Shown here one piece after another: positions 1 through 10,588 of a stretch of DNA of 62,105 bases. Position 1 is the stretch's first letter; each line of letters starts with the position of its first letter. This DNA is from an uncultured Muribaculaceae bacterium (GTDB taxonomy: Bacteria > Bacteroidota > Bacteroidia > Bacteroidales > Muribaculaceae): positions 1 through 62,105 of the forward strand of contig CAJUMI010000002.1 of NCBI GenBank assembly GCA_910587545.1, given 5' to 3'. The notes beneath the pieces were generated by a model, which worked only from the letters and a program-made list of their open reading frames with translations, was not told the DNA's origin and made no database searches. Position numbers and translations under genes: made by a program.

Positions 1-82
1 TTCTGCCGTTCAGAAAGTTGGACTCGCCTTCTTATGGTTTAGCGGACAGTAATATTATAATATCGGCTGGAATGAGATCGGA

Positions 83-1657
83 TTAACGTGCTATTATTTT
101 GTTTACGGATGAAGAACCGTCCGTATAGCGCACAGTTTTGATAACCATTGTTCCTACCTTGGGAGCCATGATCTGACGACCGAGAATGTCATGGTAGCTC
201 ACACTCTCGATTGTCTTTTCGACGAGGCTGTCGTCGGCTGATGATGTCGAACCTATCATCGAAGTGCGTGCATCGCCGTCTACGGTATAGGTTGATTCTA
301 CTTCGATCGTCTGTGGCTCAACGTCATATACAAGATAAATGGTCTTTACGTTTCCGTTGGAGTAGAAGTCTAAATAGTCTGTGAAAGCGTAGGGGATATC
401 GGTCATCGGCGCGTCGAGCATTGTGTGCTTCTCAGGCGTGAATGTCTGCAACGCTCCGTCAAGGTAGATTCGGTATGTCAGGAGATCGGGATTGATGAAT
501 TTGCCGTCGATGTCTTCACACGGAATATATAATTGTACAAGCTTGTCGGCGGGCGACCACAATGCGACTTCGGGCGTAGCCGGTGTGGCCGGTTTGTCTC
601 CGTCGTAAGGGAAAATCTTCACGCTCTTATAGCCACTGAACATCGACTCGATGAAGTAATCGGTAGTCACTATCCATCCGTCGGCAGGATTGAGTGTGAA
701 CGATCCGTCGGGATTGGCATCGAATTCGAATGTAGGCGTAAGATTGATGGTCGGATATCCGAATTCATCGGGTTCGCCTTCGACTGCTCCTGACAGGCGC
801 AGATAGCGGTCACGGTTGGATGTAAGGATGTTAAATGAATTGAATGTAAGTCTGTCGCCATTGATGGTTCCATGTACATAGTCTTCGGGCGCAAATTCGC
901 TGAGGCCGGCGATATACATGTCGTTGCCGTCGCGTACAACTTTGATTTTCGACGAACCGCTGTCGTTGATCATCACCCATGACATGACGTCTGAGGAAGC
1001 CGGAGGGGTATTTGCCGGAATATCTCCGATCGGCATGATTTCGAAATTGTTCATGAAATTGAAGAAGCCGGCATCATTGACAGTCTCTCCGTCGCGATAT
1101 GGGCTGATGTATAGGCTATTGTCGCTCTGGACTATATTGTCACCGTTGATTGTGAAATGGACTTCAGGCTTGAATGCCTCGAATTGACCGTATTCGTCCA
1201 TTGTGACCACTTCAAGATATAGCTTCTGGCCAAAGGCCTCATTGTCATAAAGCACTTGACCGGCTTTGATTGTAATGTCGTTGCCGTTGACATATCCTTT
1301 GACCCAGCCATACAGGCCTGTGGTCTCGTCGATATTGTAGCCGGGAGTGAGATCGCGGAAGTAGATGGTGCTGCCATCGGCCGAGCGCCTGACGGTCATT
1401 TTATAGCCGTTACACCGTTCCTCTCCCATAAAGGTGTTCTCGGTTACATTCATAATGTAAGTTTCGTCTGTTCCTTCAGGATCGTAGATGGCAGTCTCAT
1501 CTATGAATGCACCCGATAATCTTGCCGGATCTTTTGCAGCGGTGGCGACGCGAACGTCTGACGTGGACCGGTCTGCATTTGTAAGCGTGATGTTTTTTGC
1601 CGATGCGGAAGCCACGCTCATTGCTGCGGCAGACAATAAAATAAAAATTTTTTTCAT
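83..1657 (-). CDS. Secreted protein of unknown function with T9SS-like C-terminal tail
   Basis: I do not recognise a catalytic domain. The frame is open further upstream, but the start at 1657 is chosen because it begins MKKIFILLSAAAMSVASASA, a clear signal peptide, giving 524 residues. The body is rich in beta-strand patterns and repeated Asn-Gly-Asp turns, as in secreted adhesin-like or carbohydrate-binding proteins. The last 40 residues (SVSYHDILGRQI then a KTVRYTDG segment) resemble the degenerate type A C-terminal sorting domain of Bacteroidota type IX secretion cargo (D-x-x-G-R then a beta hairpin ending in K-I-I). The downstream end lies near the window edge and no terminator is visible in 1-82. 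Export is well supported; the sorting-domain reading is an inference. Confidence 0.75.
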   Translation of the reverse strand: MKKIFILLSAAAMSVASASAKNITLTNADRSTSDVRVATAAKDPARLSGAFIDETAIYDPEGTDETYIMNVTENTFMGEERCNGYKMTVRRSADGSTIYFRDLTPGYNIDETTGLYGWVKGYVNGNDITIKAGQVLYDNEAFGQKLYLEVVTMDEYGQFEAFKPEVHFTINGDNIVQSDNSLYISPYRDGETVNDAGFFNFMNNFEIMPIGDIPANTPPASSDVMSWVMINDSGSSKIKVVRDGNDMYIAGLSEFAPEDYVHGTINGDRLTFNSFNILTSNRDRYLRLSGAVEGEPDEFGYPTINLTPTFEFDANPDGSFTLNPADGWIVTTDYFIESMFSGYKSVKIFPYDGDKPATPATPEVALWSPADKLVQLYIPCEDIDGKFINPDLLTYRIYLDGALQTFTPEKHTMLDAPMTDIPYAFTDYLDFYSNGNVKTIYLVYDVEPQTIEVESTYTVDGDARTSMIGSTSSADDSLVEKTIESVSYHDILGRQIMAPKVGTMVIKTVRYTDGSSSVNKIIAR

Positions 1658-1776
1658 TGTGATGAACGAATTTATGAAAGCATAAATGGATTGATTTATG
1701 CAAAATTCGTCAAAATAATCGACATGGCCAACTTTTTGTGTTGCGGTTTTGGATTTATACGTCAAATTGATTGTTC

Positions 1777-2598
1777 TTATCGGATTGAGTCCAGCCCGAA
1801 TATGGCGAGACCTGCGGGCGTCATGTGTTCGGCCAGTTCGTATGGAAAGAAGGGCACATTGATGAAGCCCTGGGCATATGAAGCGATTTCGTAGGGCTGA
1901 TATGCAAATACGATTTCACCATCGGCTGAGATATAGAAATTGTCGTTGGCCGGTAGACTGCTTATTTCGGTAGGACCGAATGTGGCTTCCTGTTCGATCG
2001 CACGTCTGGCTATAAGAGCAGGAAGATCTTTCAGTCCGCTGTCGGAGAAAATATCCGACAGCGCTACGATCATATTGTCGGATATGAGATAGTTGATGTA
2101 GTTTCTTGTGCTCATGCCGTGGGCGGCGCGAGGCTCCATGTGGCCGTTTTGGACGCAATACACTAACCAGCGTGACGATAGATTGCTGATCATGCCCGTC
2201 GTTATGTCATAACCGTCTGATGTGAGGATGGTCAGATTGTTGTCAGACTCTTTCGGCATGAAGCCTGTCTGTTCGGCGGTTGTGCTGAAATAATGTTCGA
2301 TTATAGACTTGTGGTCGACTCCGACCGTGTCAAAGGCTATTTTGAGTATGGAGTCTTGTAGCGGTCTTATTTCTTCATTGCCGATCAGCATGGGCATGAT
2401 CATCGAGACGGAGTCTGCAAAAGTCCAGTCCTTGTCGTTGGCAAACTTTTCGGCCGAGCCTTCGAGTGTGTAGGTTCTGCTCATTGAAAGTTCTGCAAAG
2501 CTGATTGTTTTCTTGTCGTAGGCTGATTGTGAGGTGCATGCCCCTAATGTCACTGCGGCCAGCAATATTCCGGCCGGGAATAGTCCTTTGTTATTCAT
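1777..2598 (-). CDS. DUF3298-family lipoprotein
   Basis: The protein has 273 residues. The start at 2598 is preferred over an in-frame start 25 codons upstream because it begins MNNKGLFPAGILLAAVTLGAC, a type II signal peptide with lipobox LGAC and lipidated Cys21. The C-terminal 90 residues carry the DUF3298/RsiV-type signature: an aromatic-PYEIASYAQG segment followed by a short strand and PYELAEHM. In Firmicutes related domains occur in the anti-sigma factor RsiV and in PdaC; in Bacteroidales they are found as free lipoproteins whose role is unknown. It follows the M23 peptidase gene on the same strand but a hairpin terminator separates the two, so it may have its own promoter. A role in the cell wall or in lysozyme-type stress is only a guess. 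Confidence 0.75.
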   Translation of the reverse strand: MNNKGLFPAGILLAAVTLGACTSQSAYDKKTISFAELSMSRTYTLEGSAEKFANDKDWTFADSVSMIMPMLIGNEEIRPLQDSILKIAFDTVGVDHKSIIEHYFSTTAEQTGFMPKESDNNLTILTSDGYDITTGMISNLSSRWLVYCVQNGHMEPRAAHGMSTRNYINYLISDNMIVALSDIFSDSGLKDLPALIARRAIEQEATFGPTEISSLPANDNFYISADGEIVFAYQPYEIASYAQGFINVPFFPYELAEHMTPAGLAIFGLDSIR

Positions 2599-2641
2599 AT
2601 CGGGTTGTGGATTGTTCTCTCTAATGGGTTTTAATAAAACG

Positions 2642-2678
2642 TCGCCGTGGCTAAGTGGGTTCACTTTGGCCACGGCGA
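2642..2678 (-). terminator. Hairpin terminator downstream of the M23 peptidase gene
   Basis: A 10-bp outer stem (TCGCCGTGGC, 2642-2651, with its complement 2669-2678) encloses a second 5-bp stem (AAGTG/CACTT). On the minus strand the hairpin is followed by a short T-rich stretch (GTTTTATT). It lies 22 bp past the stop of the 2701-3702 gene. Confidence 0.7.
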
Positions 2679-2700
2679 TATGATAATGGTAGTCTTACTG

Positions 2701-3702
2701 TCAGCGCAGCTTCAGTTTCTGGTTGATGCGTAGCGTGGTTGTGGTGGTGATGCCGTTGAGCCGGCAGAGCTTTGCGACTGTGGTGCCGTTGCGGGAAGCT
2801 ATACGGCCGAGAGTGTCACCTTTTTTCACGCGGTAAACGGTCGATGACGACGAACCCGAACCTGACGATTTTTCCCTCACGTAAGGCTTCGGCGGATTGT
2901 CGATGCGGTATTTTGCGGCATATTCGGCGTTGGCCTTGGGTGAGAAATTACGCGCATTCTGATAGGTGGCTTTGTCGAATGTAAAAATGTCGGTGTGGGT
3001 TGTCTGGTTAGCAAAGTCGAAGATCGCGCAAGGGTTGATGGCATAGCCCATGTAGCGTGTCTCGAAGTGAAGATGGGGGCCAGTCGAGCGCCCTGTGTTT
3101 CCTCCGAGGGCGATGGGATCGCCGGCTTTCACATATTGGTCGGGCTCGACAAGGAATTTTGAAAGGTGTCCGTAGACGGTCTCGAGATCGTTGGTGTGAC
3201 GAACAACGACATAGTATCCGTAGCCCCGGCGCTCGAATTTGGTCAGGCGTACCTTGCCGTCAAATGCGGCTCTGATGGTGTCGCCCACGTTGACCTTGAG
3301 GTCGACACCTTTGTGCATGCGGCGCCAGCGACGGCGGTAGCCGTAGGGCGAAGTGATGTAACCGGGGTGTGGCATGGCGTATTTTGACACGTCGATCGCG
3401 GCAGTCTGAGGAACAGCCACTCCTGAATAGCAGTTGACCGTCTGGCTGTCCCATCCTTCGGTGTAGATGTCGAATTCGGGCTCTTCCTCGTCGCTGAAGA
3501 GACCTTCGAGATATTTAGTGGCGTTGTCGAGCTGAATGTTTGTATTGCCCTGGTTGGCAAGTAGATCGCCGTGCTGCTGCAGATGCTGTCCGGGGAGACG
3601 TATTGCGGCGGTTTCTTCGGCGAATGCGCTGATGAGGCTTGCGGCAGCAACGAATGCCGCTGTGACTGATGATTTTAGAAGTTTGCTTCGAGAGAGAAAC
3701 AT
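2701..3702 (-). CDS. M23 family metallopeptidase with C-terminal LysM domain
   Basis: A predicted secreted murein endopeptidase of 333 residues that would cleave peptidoglycan cross-links in the periplasm. Residues 1-28 form a signal peptide ending SAFA. The LytM/M23 domain (about 105-225) has its zinc ligands in place: H130 and D134 in HKGVD, and H210-x-H212 in PHLHFE, with the catalytic-region H179 in YGHLS. A LysM module (about 290-333, YRVKKGDTLGRIA) would bind peptidoglycan, linked by a Ser-rich stretch. The order peptidase then LysM is common in Bacteroidota. ndk lies 28 bp upstream on the same strand, so the two are probably co-transcribed; a terminator follows. Confidence 0.9.
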   Translation of the reverse strand: MFLSRSKLLKSSVTAAFVAAASLISAFAEETAAIRLPGQHLQQHGDLLANQGNTNIQLDNATKYLEGLFSDEEEPEFDIYTEGWDSQTVNCYSGVAVPQTAAIDVSKYAMPHPGYITSPYGYRRRWRRMHKGVDLKVNVGDTIRAAFDGKVRLTKFERRGYGYYVVVRHTNDLETVYGHLSKFLVEPDQYVKAGDPIALGGNTGRSTGPHLHFETRYMGYAINPCAIFDFANQTTHTDIFTFDKATYQNARNFSPKANAEYAAKYRIDNPPKPYVREKSSGSGSSSSTVYRVKKGDTLGRIASRNGTTVAKLCRLNGITTTTTLRINQKLKLR

Positions 3703-3730
3703 TATCGGGATTAAATATTTATCTTGTAGT

Positions 3731-4195
3731 TCAATCTATTTCGTCGGGAGAGTAGGTGGCAGTGAAAGTCAGAGGTCTGTAAGTGAAGATCTCTTCGTGG
3801 CGGAAGAAACGGTTGATTTCGATTACAGCGTTCTCGACAGAATCAGAAGCATGAATGATATTTTCCTGGCCGCTCATGCCTAAGTCGCCGCGGATCGTAC
3901 CCGGGGCAGCCTTGCGGCAGTTTGTGGCGCCGGTCATGGAGCGGACAACCTCGACAGCGTCTTTTCCGCATAAACACATCACGATGACCGGCGTAGCCAT
4001 CATTGATCTGAGAAGATCGGGGAAAAACGGACGTTCTATGAGATGAGCATAATGTTCACGAAGAATTTTTTCATCAAGCTGCATCATTTTGATGCCGGTG
4101 ATAATGAGTCCTTTTTTCTGAAAGCGATCAATGACTTGTCCGACGAGTCCACGCTGGATAGTGGAAGGCTTTAGGATGATAAATGTCTGCTCCAT
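3731..4195 (-). CDS. ndk: Nucleoside diphosphate kinase
   Basis: Transfers the gamma phosphate of ATP to nucleoside diphosphates through a phosphohistidine. The start at 4195 (MEQTFIILKPST) matches the conserved N-terminus of the family, so the 12 upstream in-frame codons were left out; this gives 154 residues, a usual length. The nucleotide-binding Lys9-Pro10 segment and the active-site motif NIIHASDS with catalytic His115 are present. A minus-strand -7 element (TAACTTTG, 4229-4236) lies about 33 bp upstream of the start. The M23 peptidase gene follows after 28 bp. Confidence 0.96.
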   Translation of the reverse strand: MEQTFIILKPSTIQRGLVGQVIDRFQKKGLIITGIKMMQLDEKILREHYAHLIERPFFPDLLRSMMATPVIVMCLCGKDAVEVVRSMTGATNCRKAAPGTIRGDLGMSGQENIIHASDSVENAVIEINRFFRHEEIFTYRPLTFTATYSPDEID

Positions 4196-4228
4196 TGATT
4201 GAAATATTGTGGATTTCATGCTTTTTCT

Positions 4229-4236
4229 CAAAGTTA
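4229..4236 (-). promoter_or_regulatory. Putative -7 element upstream of ndk
   Basis: The minus strand reads TAACTTTG, a full match to the Bacteroidota TAnnTTTG element, ending 33 bp from the ndk start. No TTTG is present at the expected -33 distance, so this is a partial promoter match. Confidence 0.45.
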
Positions 4237-4362
4237 GCCATTATTTTTGACATGGCAGTCTAAAACTACATGTAAAAATTGCAAAATAATGTTATTGGCG
4301 TTGTTATGCTAATGATTTATAGGATGTTGGTTCGATCGCTCGTGAGGGGGCGATTGGAGGTT

Positions 4363-6449
<2,087 letters not shown>

Positions 6450-6453
<4 letters not shown>

Positions 6454-7145
6454 TGCTCTTTGTTCAGCTTCATCAGCACTTCGGCTATGGCTATGTCGCC
6501 AGGATTGGTGATCTTTATATTGTGGCTTGAGCCTTCGGTCAGTTTGAGATTGCCGAAGCCGGCGGCTTCCATGACCGAAGCGTCATCGGTGAAGCTGTCG
6601 CGGTAGGGCAGGTCGTAGGCCTGGCGCAGACGGTAGCCGCGGAAAGCCTGAGGAGTCTGGACGGCGCGCATCGAGCTTCGGTCGATGCTTTTGCTGAGTC
6701 CGTCGCCGAGCTGCATGCGCAGCGAGTCGGTCACAGCGACTGCGGGGATCGCACCGTCGACGTCAGGGTCGGACGACAGCGCATCCATGAGCATGTCGAC
6801 GAGCTGTCGGCTGACAAGCGGGCGCACTGCATCGTGGACCATCACTATGTCGGCCGGGCGATCAGCCGCCGAGAGGGCGTTGCGCACCGATTCCCAACGG
6901 GTTGATCCGCCGTAGACGACAGCGGGTGAGACGAAGTTGTGTTTCAGACAGAAATCCTGCCATAGATCAGCCATTTCGCTGCTTATCACTAAGGTAAGAC
7001 GGGCATGCGGAATGGCTGCGCGCAGGGCGTTGATGGTGTGCATGACCACCGGGCGCCCGCCGAGCTCACAATATTGCTTGGGCAGCGGAGCTCCGTAACG
7101 GAGTCCGCTGCCCGCAGCAACTATTATAATATCAACCGATGTCAT
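6450..7145 (-). CDS. ispD: 2-C-methyl-D-erythritol 4-phosphate cytidylyltransferase
   Basis: Third step of the MEP isoprenoid pathway: CTP plus methylerythritol phosphate gives CDP-methylerythritol. 231 residues, usual for the family. The N-terminal nucleotidyltransferase loop (AAGSGLRYG then LPKQY), HDAVRPLVS and the C-terminal DDASVMEAAG segment are all visible. The ATG at 7145 shares its A with the glyA stop (TGATG), which argues for this start over the TTG one codon earlier. It overlaps recG by 4 bp. Presence of ispD indicates that the organism uses the MEP route. Confidence 0.96.
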
Positions 7146-8425
7146 CAATCAGCAAACATCGGATATCCGGTCATCATCGAATTGACTTTCTCGCGCACAG
7201 AACTGATCACAGCGGGGCTGTCGGCGTTGGAAAGCACGGTGTCGATCATCTCTACGATTTCGCCAATGCTCTCGGTCTTCACGCCGCGAGTGGTGATGGC
7301 GGGGGTGCCGAGGCGGATGCCTGAGGTCTGGAAGGGTGAGCGGGAGTCAAAGGGCACCATGTTCTTGTTGGCGGTGATGTCGGCCTCGACAAGTACTTTC
7401 TCGGCCACCTTGCCTGTGAGGTCGGGAAATTTGGTGCGCAGATCGACGAGGATGCAGTGGTTCTCGGTGCCACCGCTGACGATCTTGTAGCCTTTGTCGG
7501 TGAGGGCATCGGCCATGGCTGCTGCGTTGGTTTTGACGCGAGTCTGATATGCTTTGAATTCGGGAGTCAGGGCTTCGCCGAACGCTACGGCCTTGGCTGC
7601 GATTACATGCTCGAGCGGACCGCCCTGAACTCCGGGAAACACAGCCGAGTCGATCAGCTGAGACATCTTGCGCACCTCGCCCTTGGGGTTGGTCTTGCCC
7701 CAGGGATTGTCGAAATCCTTGCCGAGCAGGATGATGCCGCCGCGCGGACCGCGGAGGGTCTTGTGGGTTGTCGAGGTGACGATGTGGGCATATTTGAGCG
7801 GGTTGTCGAGCAGACCGGCGGCGATAAGACCTGCGGGATGGGCCATGTCGACCATAAGTATTGCTCCGATCTCGTCGGCGATCTTGCGCATGCGGGCATA
7901 GTCCCATTCGCGTGAATAGGCACTCGCGCCGCCGATGATCAGTTTCGGACGTTCGCGGAGAGCTACTTCCTCCATCTGGTCATAGTCGATCAGTCCGTTG
8001 TCTTCGCGTACGTTATATTCGAGAGCATTGAAAACGAGACCTGAGAAGTTGACAGGGCTTCCGTGGCTGAGATGACCGCCATGAGAGAGGTTGAGACCGA
8101 GGAACTTGTCGCCCGGCTTCATCACGGTCATGAATACGGCCATGTTGGCCTGCGCGCCCGAGTGGGGCTGTACGTTGGCATACTCAGCTCCGAAAAGTTT
8201 CTTGACGCGGTCGATGGCAAGCTGTTCGGCTTCGTCGACTACCTGACATCCGCCATAGTAACGGTGGCCGGGATAGCCTTCGGCATATTTGTTTGTCAGG
8301 CATGATCCCATGGCTTCCATCACCTGGTCGCTGACGAAGTTTTCCGAGGCGATCAGTTCGATGCCTTTTTTCTGGCGTCTGTGCTCACGTTCGATGATGT
8401 CGAAAATTTGTTTGTCTCTTTCCAT
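7145..8425 (-). CDS. glyA: Serine hydroxymethyltransferase
   Basis: PLP enzyme that interconverts serine and glycine while charging tetrahydrofolate with a methylene group; it is the main one-carbon source. 426 residues. The PLP-binding lysine is K222 in STTHKTLRGPRGG; the N-terminal LIASENF and the YGGC substrate region are intact. It sits 34 bp downstream of the flavin reductase gene and its stop overlaps the ispD start by one base. With serC and serA at 33-35 kb the window holds much of the serine/one-carbon branch. Confidence 0.97.
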   Translation of the reverse strand: MERDKQIFDIIEREHRRQKKGIELIASENFVSDQVMEAMGSCLTNKYAEGYPGHRYYGGCQVVDEAEQLAIDRVKKLFGAEYANVQPHSGAQANMAVFMTVMKPGDKFLGLNLSHGGHLSHGSPVNFSGLVFNALEYNVREDNGLIDYDQMEEVALRERPKLIIGGASAYSREWDYARMRKIADEIGAILMVDMAHPAGLIAAGLLDNPLKYAHIVTSTTHKTLRGPRGGIILLGKDFDNPWGKTNPKGEVRKMSQLIDSAVFPGVQGGPLEHVIAAKAVAFGEALTPEFKAYQTRVKTNAAAMADALTDKGYKIVSGGTENHCILVDLRTKFPDLTGKVAEKVLVEADITANKNMVPFDSRSPFQTSGIRLGTPAITTRGVKTESIGEIVEMIDTVLSNADSPAVISSVREKVNSMMTGYPMFAD

Positions 8426-8459
8426 TGCGCTTTTTTATATTTAGATATTGTACATTGGT

Positions 8460-9026
8460 TTATTTCTTCTTTCTGACTGAAAATCCGAAGCCTCCGATCT
8501 TCGCGCCCAACGGATAATATCCGCCGTGGGCGTAGGCCATCAGCCCCGACGATGCCAGATCGAACGCGCCGGTCTCAGGATCGATAAAGCGGTCGTCGGC
8601 CATGACATTGAGCACGTCGGCGATAAACATGTCGTGGCTGCCCAGCGACATGATCTGTTTCACCCGGCATTCGATCGACAGCGGTGACTCAGCGATAGCC
8701 GGACAACTGACTTTGACGCCCTTCTCGCGGGTTAGACCGGTCTCGGTCCATTTGTCGAAGTCTCGGCCCGACTTCACGCCGCACCAGTCTGTGACGCGGG
8801 CCATTTCGGCCGTGGAGAGGTTGACGGTGAACTCCATGTGCCGTCTGATGATATCGTAGGAGTAGCGTTCGGGGCGAATCGAGATATAAAGCATCGGCGG
8901 ATTGGTGCAGATTGTGCCTGTCCACGCGACGGTGAGGAGATTTGACTCGCCGTCGTAGTCGCCACAGCTGACGAGAGCCGCGGGCAGCGGATAGACCATC
9001 GTTCCCGGTTTCCAGCTTTGTTTCAT
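8460..9026 (-). CDS. Flavin reductase family protein (split-barrel FMN binding)
   Basis: A 188-residue protein of the flavin reductase-like (FlaRed) split-barrel family. The motif SLLTVAWTGTIC-type N-terminal core is seen here as NLLTVAWTGTICTNPPM, followed by SIRPERYSYD and EFTVNLST, which form the FMN site in relatives. These proteins reduce or bind FMN, sometimes as redox partners of monooxygenases; no partner oxygenase lies nearby. The start overlaps the pyrI stop by 4 bp (9023-9026), so it is co-transcribed with pyrBI. The substrate cannot be told from the sequence. Confidence 0.85.
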   Translation of the reverse strand: MKQSWKPGTMVYPLPAALVSCGDYDGESNLLTVAWTGTICTNPPMLYISIRPERYSYDIIRRHMEFTVNLSTAEMARVTDWCGVKSGRDFDKWTETGLTREKGVKVSCPAIAESPLSIECRVKQIMSLGSHDMFIADVLNVMADDRFIDPETGAFDLASSGLMAYAHGGYYPLGAKIGGFGFSVRKKK

Positions 9027-9484
9027 AATATCTGGGCGTCCTTTCCGGCTACGGTGTGGTTGCAGTAGAGGCAGCGTATCGTCACCGGATCGTGGCCTGT
9101 CACCTCAAACTTGGTCGACATCGGCTCGTTGTTGGAGATACACTTGGGGTTGTCGCACTTGACAATGTCTGTGAGGGTGTCAGGCAGCCTGACCGGTCTC
9201 TTTTCGACCACTTCAAAATCGCGGATCGTGTTGACTACGGCCGTGGGAGCGATAAGAGCGATGCGGTTAAGCACTGTTTCGGGAAACTCTGTATCGGCAA
9301 TCTTTATGATGCCTTTGGTACCGAGTTTGCCACTGTGAAGATTGTTGCCGATAGTCACGTGGCATTTTGATTTTTCAAGACCGAGAAGTCTCACGGCCTG
9401 AAAAAGGACTGACGAAGGTATGCGGTCGATGACGGTGCCGTTACGCAGGGCGGCTACGGCAAGTTCTTTTTTTATCGTATTCAT
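9023..9484 (-). CDS. pyrI: Aspartate carbamoyltransferase regulatory subunit
   Basis: Regulatory chain that binds CTP/ATP and tunes the PyrB catalytic trimer allosterically. The start at 9484 (MNTIKKELAVAALRNGTVIDRI) matches the family N-terminus; the open frame upstream reads through pyrB in another frame and was discarded. 153 residues, the usual length. The C-terminal zinc ribbon that contacts PyrB has all four cysteines: C110, C115, C138 and C141. It begins 4 bp after pyrB, a spacing typical of pyrBI. Confidence 0.96.
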   Translation of the reverse strand: MNTIKKELAVAALRNGTVIDRIPSSVLFQAVRLLGLEKSKCHVTIGNNLHSGKLGTKGIIKIADTEFPETVLNRIALIAPTAVVNTIRDFEVVEKRPVRLPDTLTDIVKCDNPKCISNNEPMSTKFEVTGHDPVTIRCLYCNHTVAGKDAQIL

Positions 9485-9488
9485 TTTG

Positions 9489-10409
9489 TTATTTTCTTGG
9501 ATCGATGCCGAGTGCACGGGTGATGATGGCCTGGCGTGCGAAAAGGCCGTTACGCGCCTGTTCGAAATAATAGGCCTTGGGATTGTCGTCGACATCGCGG
9601 TCTATCTCGTTGACGCGTGGCAGCGGGTGAAGAATCTTCAGCGTCGGCTTGGAGTTGTCGAGCATGGAGTTGTGGAGTGTGTATAGGTTTTTCACGCGTT
9701 CATACTCCATGATGTCGGTGAAGCGTTCGCGCTGGACACGTGTCATATAGATGATGTCGCTGGAGTTGATCACCTCTTCCGAGAAATCTGTCGTTTCTGT
9801 GAATCTGATGCCTTTCCGGCGGCAGAAATCCTTATATTCCTCGGGCATCTGCAATTCTTTCGACGCGATGAAGTTGAACGTCGGATTGAAATATTGCATG
9901 GCCATCAGCAGCGAGTGGACCGTCCGGCCGTATTTGAGGTCTCCGACCATTGTGATGGTGAGGTCGTTGATGCGTCCTTGTGTTTTGTATATGGAGTAGA
10001 GGTCGAGCATAGTCTGCGAGGGATGCTGGTTGGCTCCGTCGCCGGCATTGATGATCGGAACGTCTGTCACCTCTGTCGCATATCTGGCTGCGCCTTCGAG
10101 GTGATGGCGCATCACGATCAGGTCAACGTAGTTTGCGACCATTTTGATCGTGTCTTTGAGAGTCTCGCCTTTCGAGGTGCTTGTCGAATTGGCGTCCGAG
10201 AAGCCTATGATGCGTCCGCCGAGGCGGTTGACTGCGGTTTCGAAACTGAGACGGGTGCGGGTCGAAGGTTCGAAGAACAAGGTGGCGACAACTCGCCCGT
10301 CAAGAATTTTGCTATTGGGATTGTTTTCAAAATAACGCGCGCGATCAAGCAGGTCGAGGATCTCGTCGCACGAGATATCTGAAATGGAGACCAGACTATT
10401 AGAACTCAT
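9489..10409 (-). CDS. pyrB: Aspartate carbamoyltransferase catalytic subunit
   Basis: Catalyses the committed step of pyrimidine synthesis: carbamoyl phosphate plus aspartate gives carbamoyl aspartate. The start at 10409 (MSSNSLVSISDIS) fits the family better than the start 23 codons upstream; 306 residues. The carbamoyl-phosphate site STRTR (49-53), the HPSQTMLDLYSI segment and HPLPRVNEI are intact. First gene of the run that continues through pyrI, the flavin reductase, glyA, ispD and recG. A minus-strand -7 element TAACTTTG lies 26 bp upstream. Confidence 0.97.
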   Translation of the reverse strand: MSSNSLVSISDISCDEILDLLDRARYFENNPNSKILDGRVVATLFFEPSTRTRLSFETAVNRLGGRIIGFSDANSTSTSKGETLKDTIKMVANYVDLIVMRHHLEGAARYATEVTDVPIINAGDGANQHPSQTMLDLYSIYKTQGRINDLTITMVGDLKYGRTVHSLLMAMQYFNPTFNFIASKELQMPEEYKDFCRRKGIRFTETTDFSEEVINSSDIIYMTRVQRERFTDIMEYERVKNLYTLHNSMLDNSKPTLKILHPLPRVNEIDRDVDDNPKAYYFEQARNGLFARQAIITRALGIDPRK

Positions 10410-10435
10410 AGTGTGCCTGTGTTTGATTCTTTTTG

Positions 10436-10443
10436 CAAAGTTA
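10436..10443 (-). promoter_or_regulatory. Putative -7 element of the pyrB operon
   Basis: The minus strand reads TAACTTTG, 26 bp before the pyrB start. A second overlapping-style match (TAAATTTG) sits at 10445-10452. No TTTG lies at the standard -33 distance from either. Confidence 0.45.
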
Positions 10444-10588
10444 ACAAATTTATATCTATTAACTCGATAAAGGCTCACTAAAAATTTCCGCTAAATTAAA
10501 ATAGCTGTCACAGGACTATGGTGCGATGAAATCGCCGGACAAGAGGAAGCCGGTCCAGACGAACAGGCGGTTGGATTTTGGCAGGCGT

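Noticed and set aside
1..82. A gene end or RNA at the left edge
   Set aside because: No open frame, hairpin or promoter match could be supported in these 82 bases.
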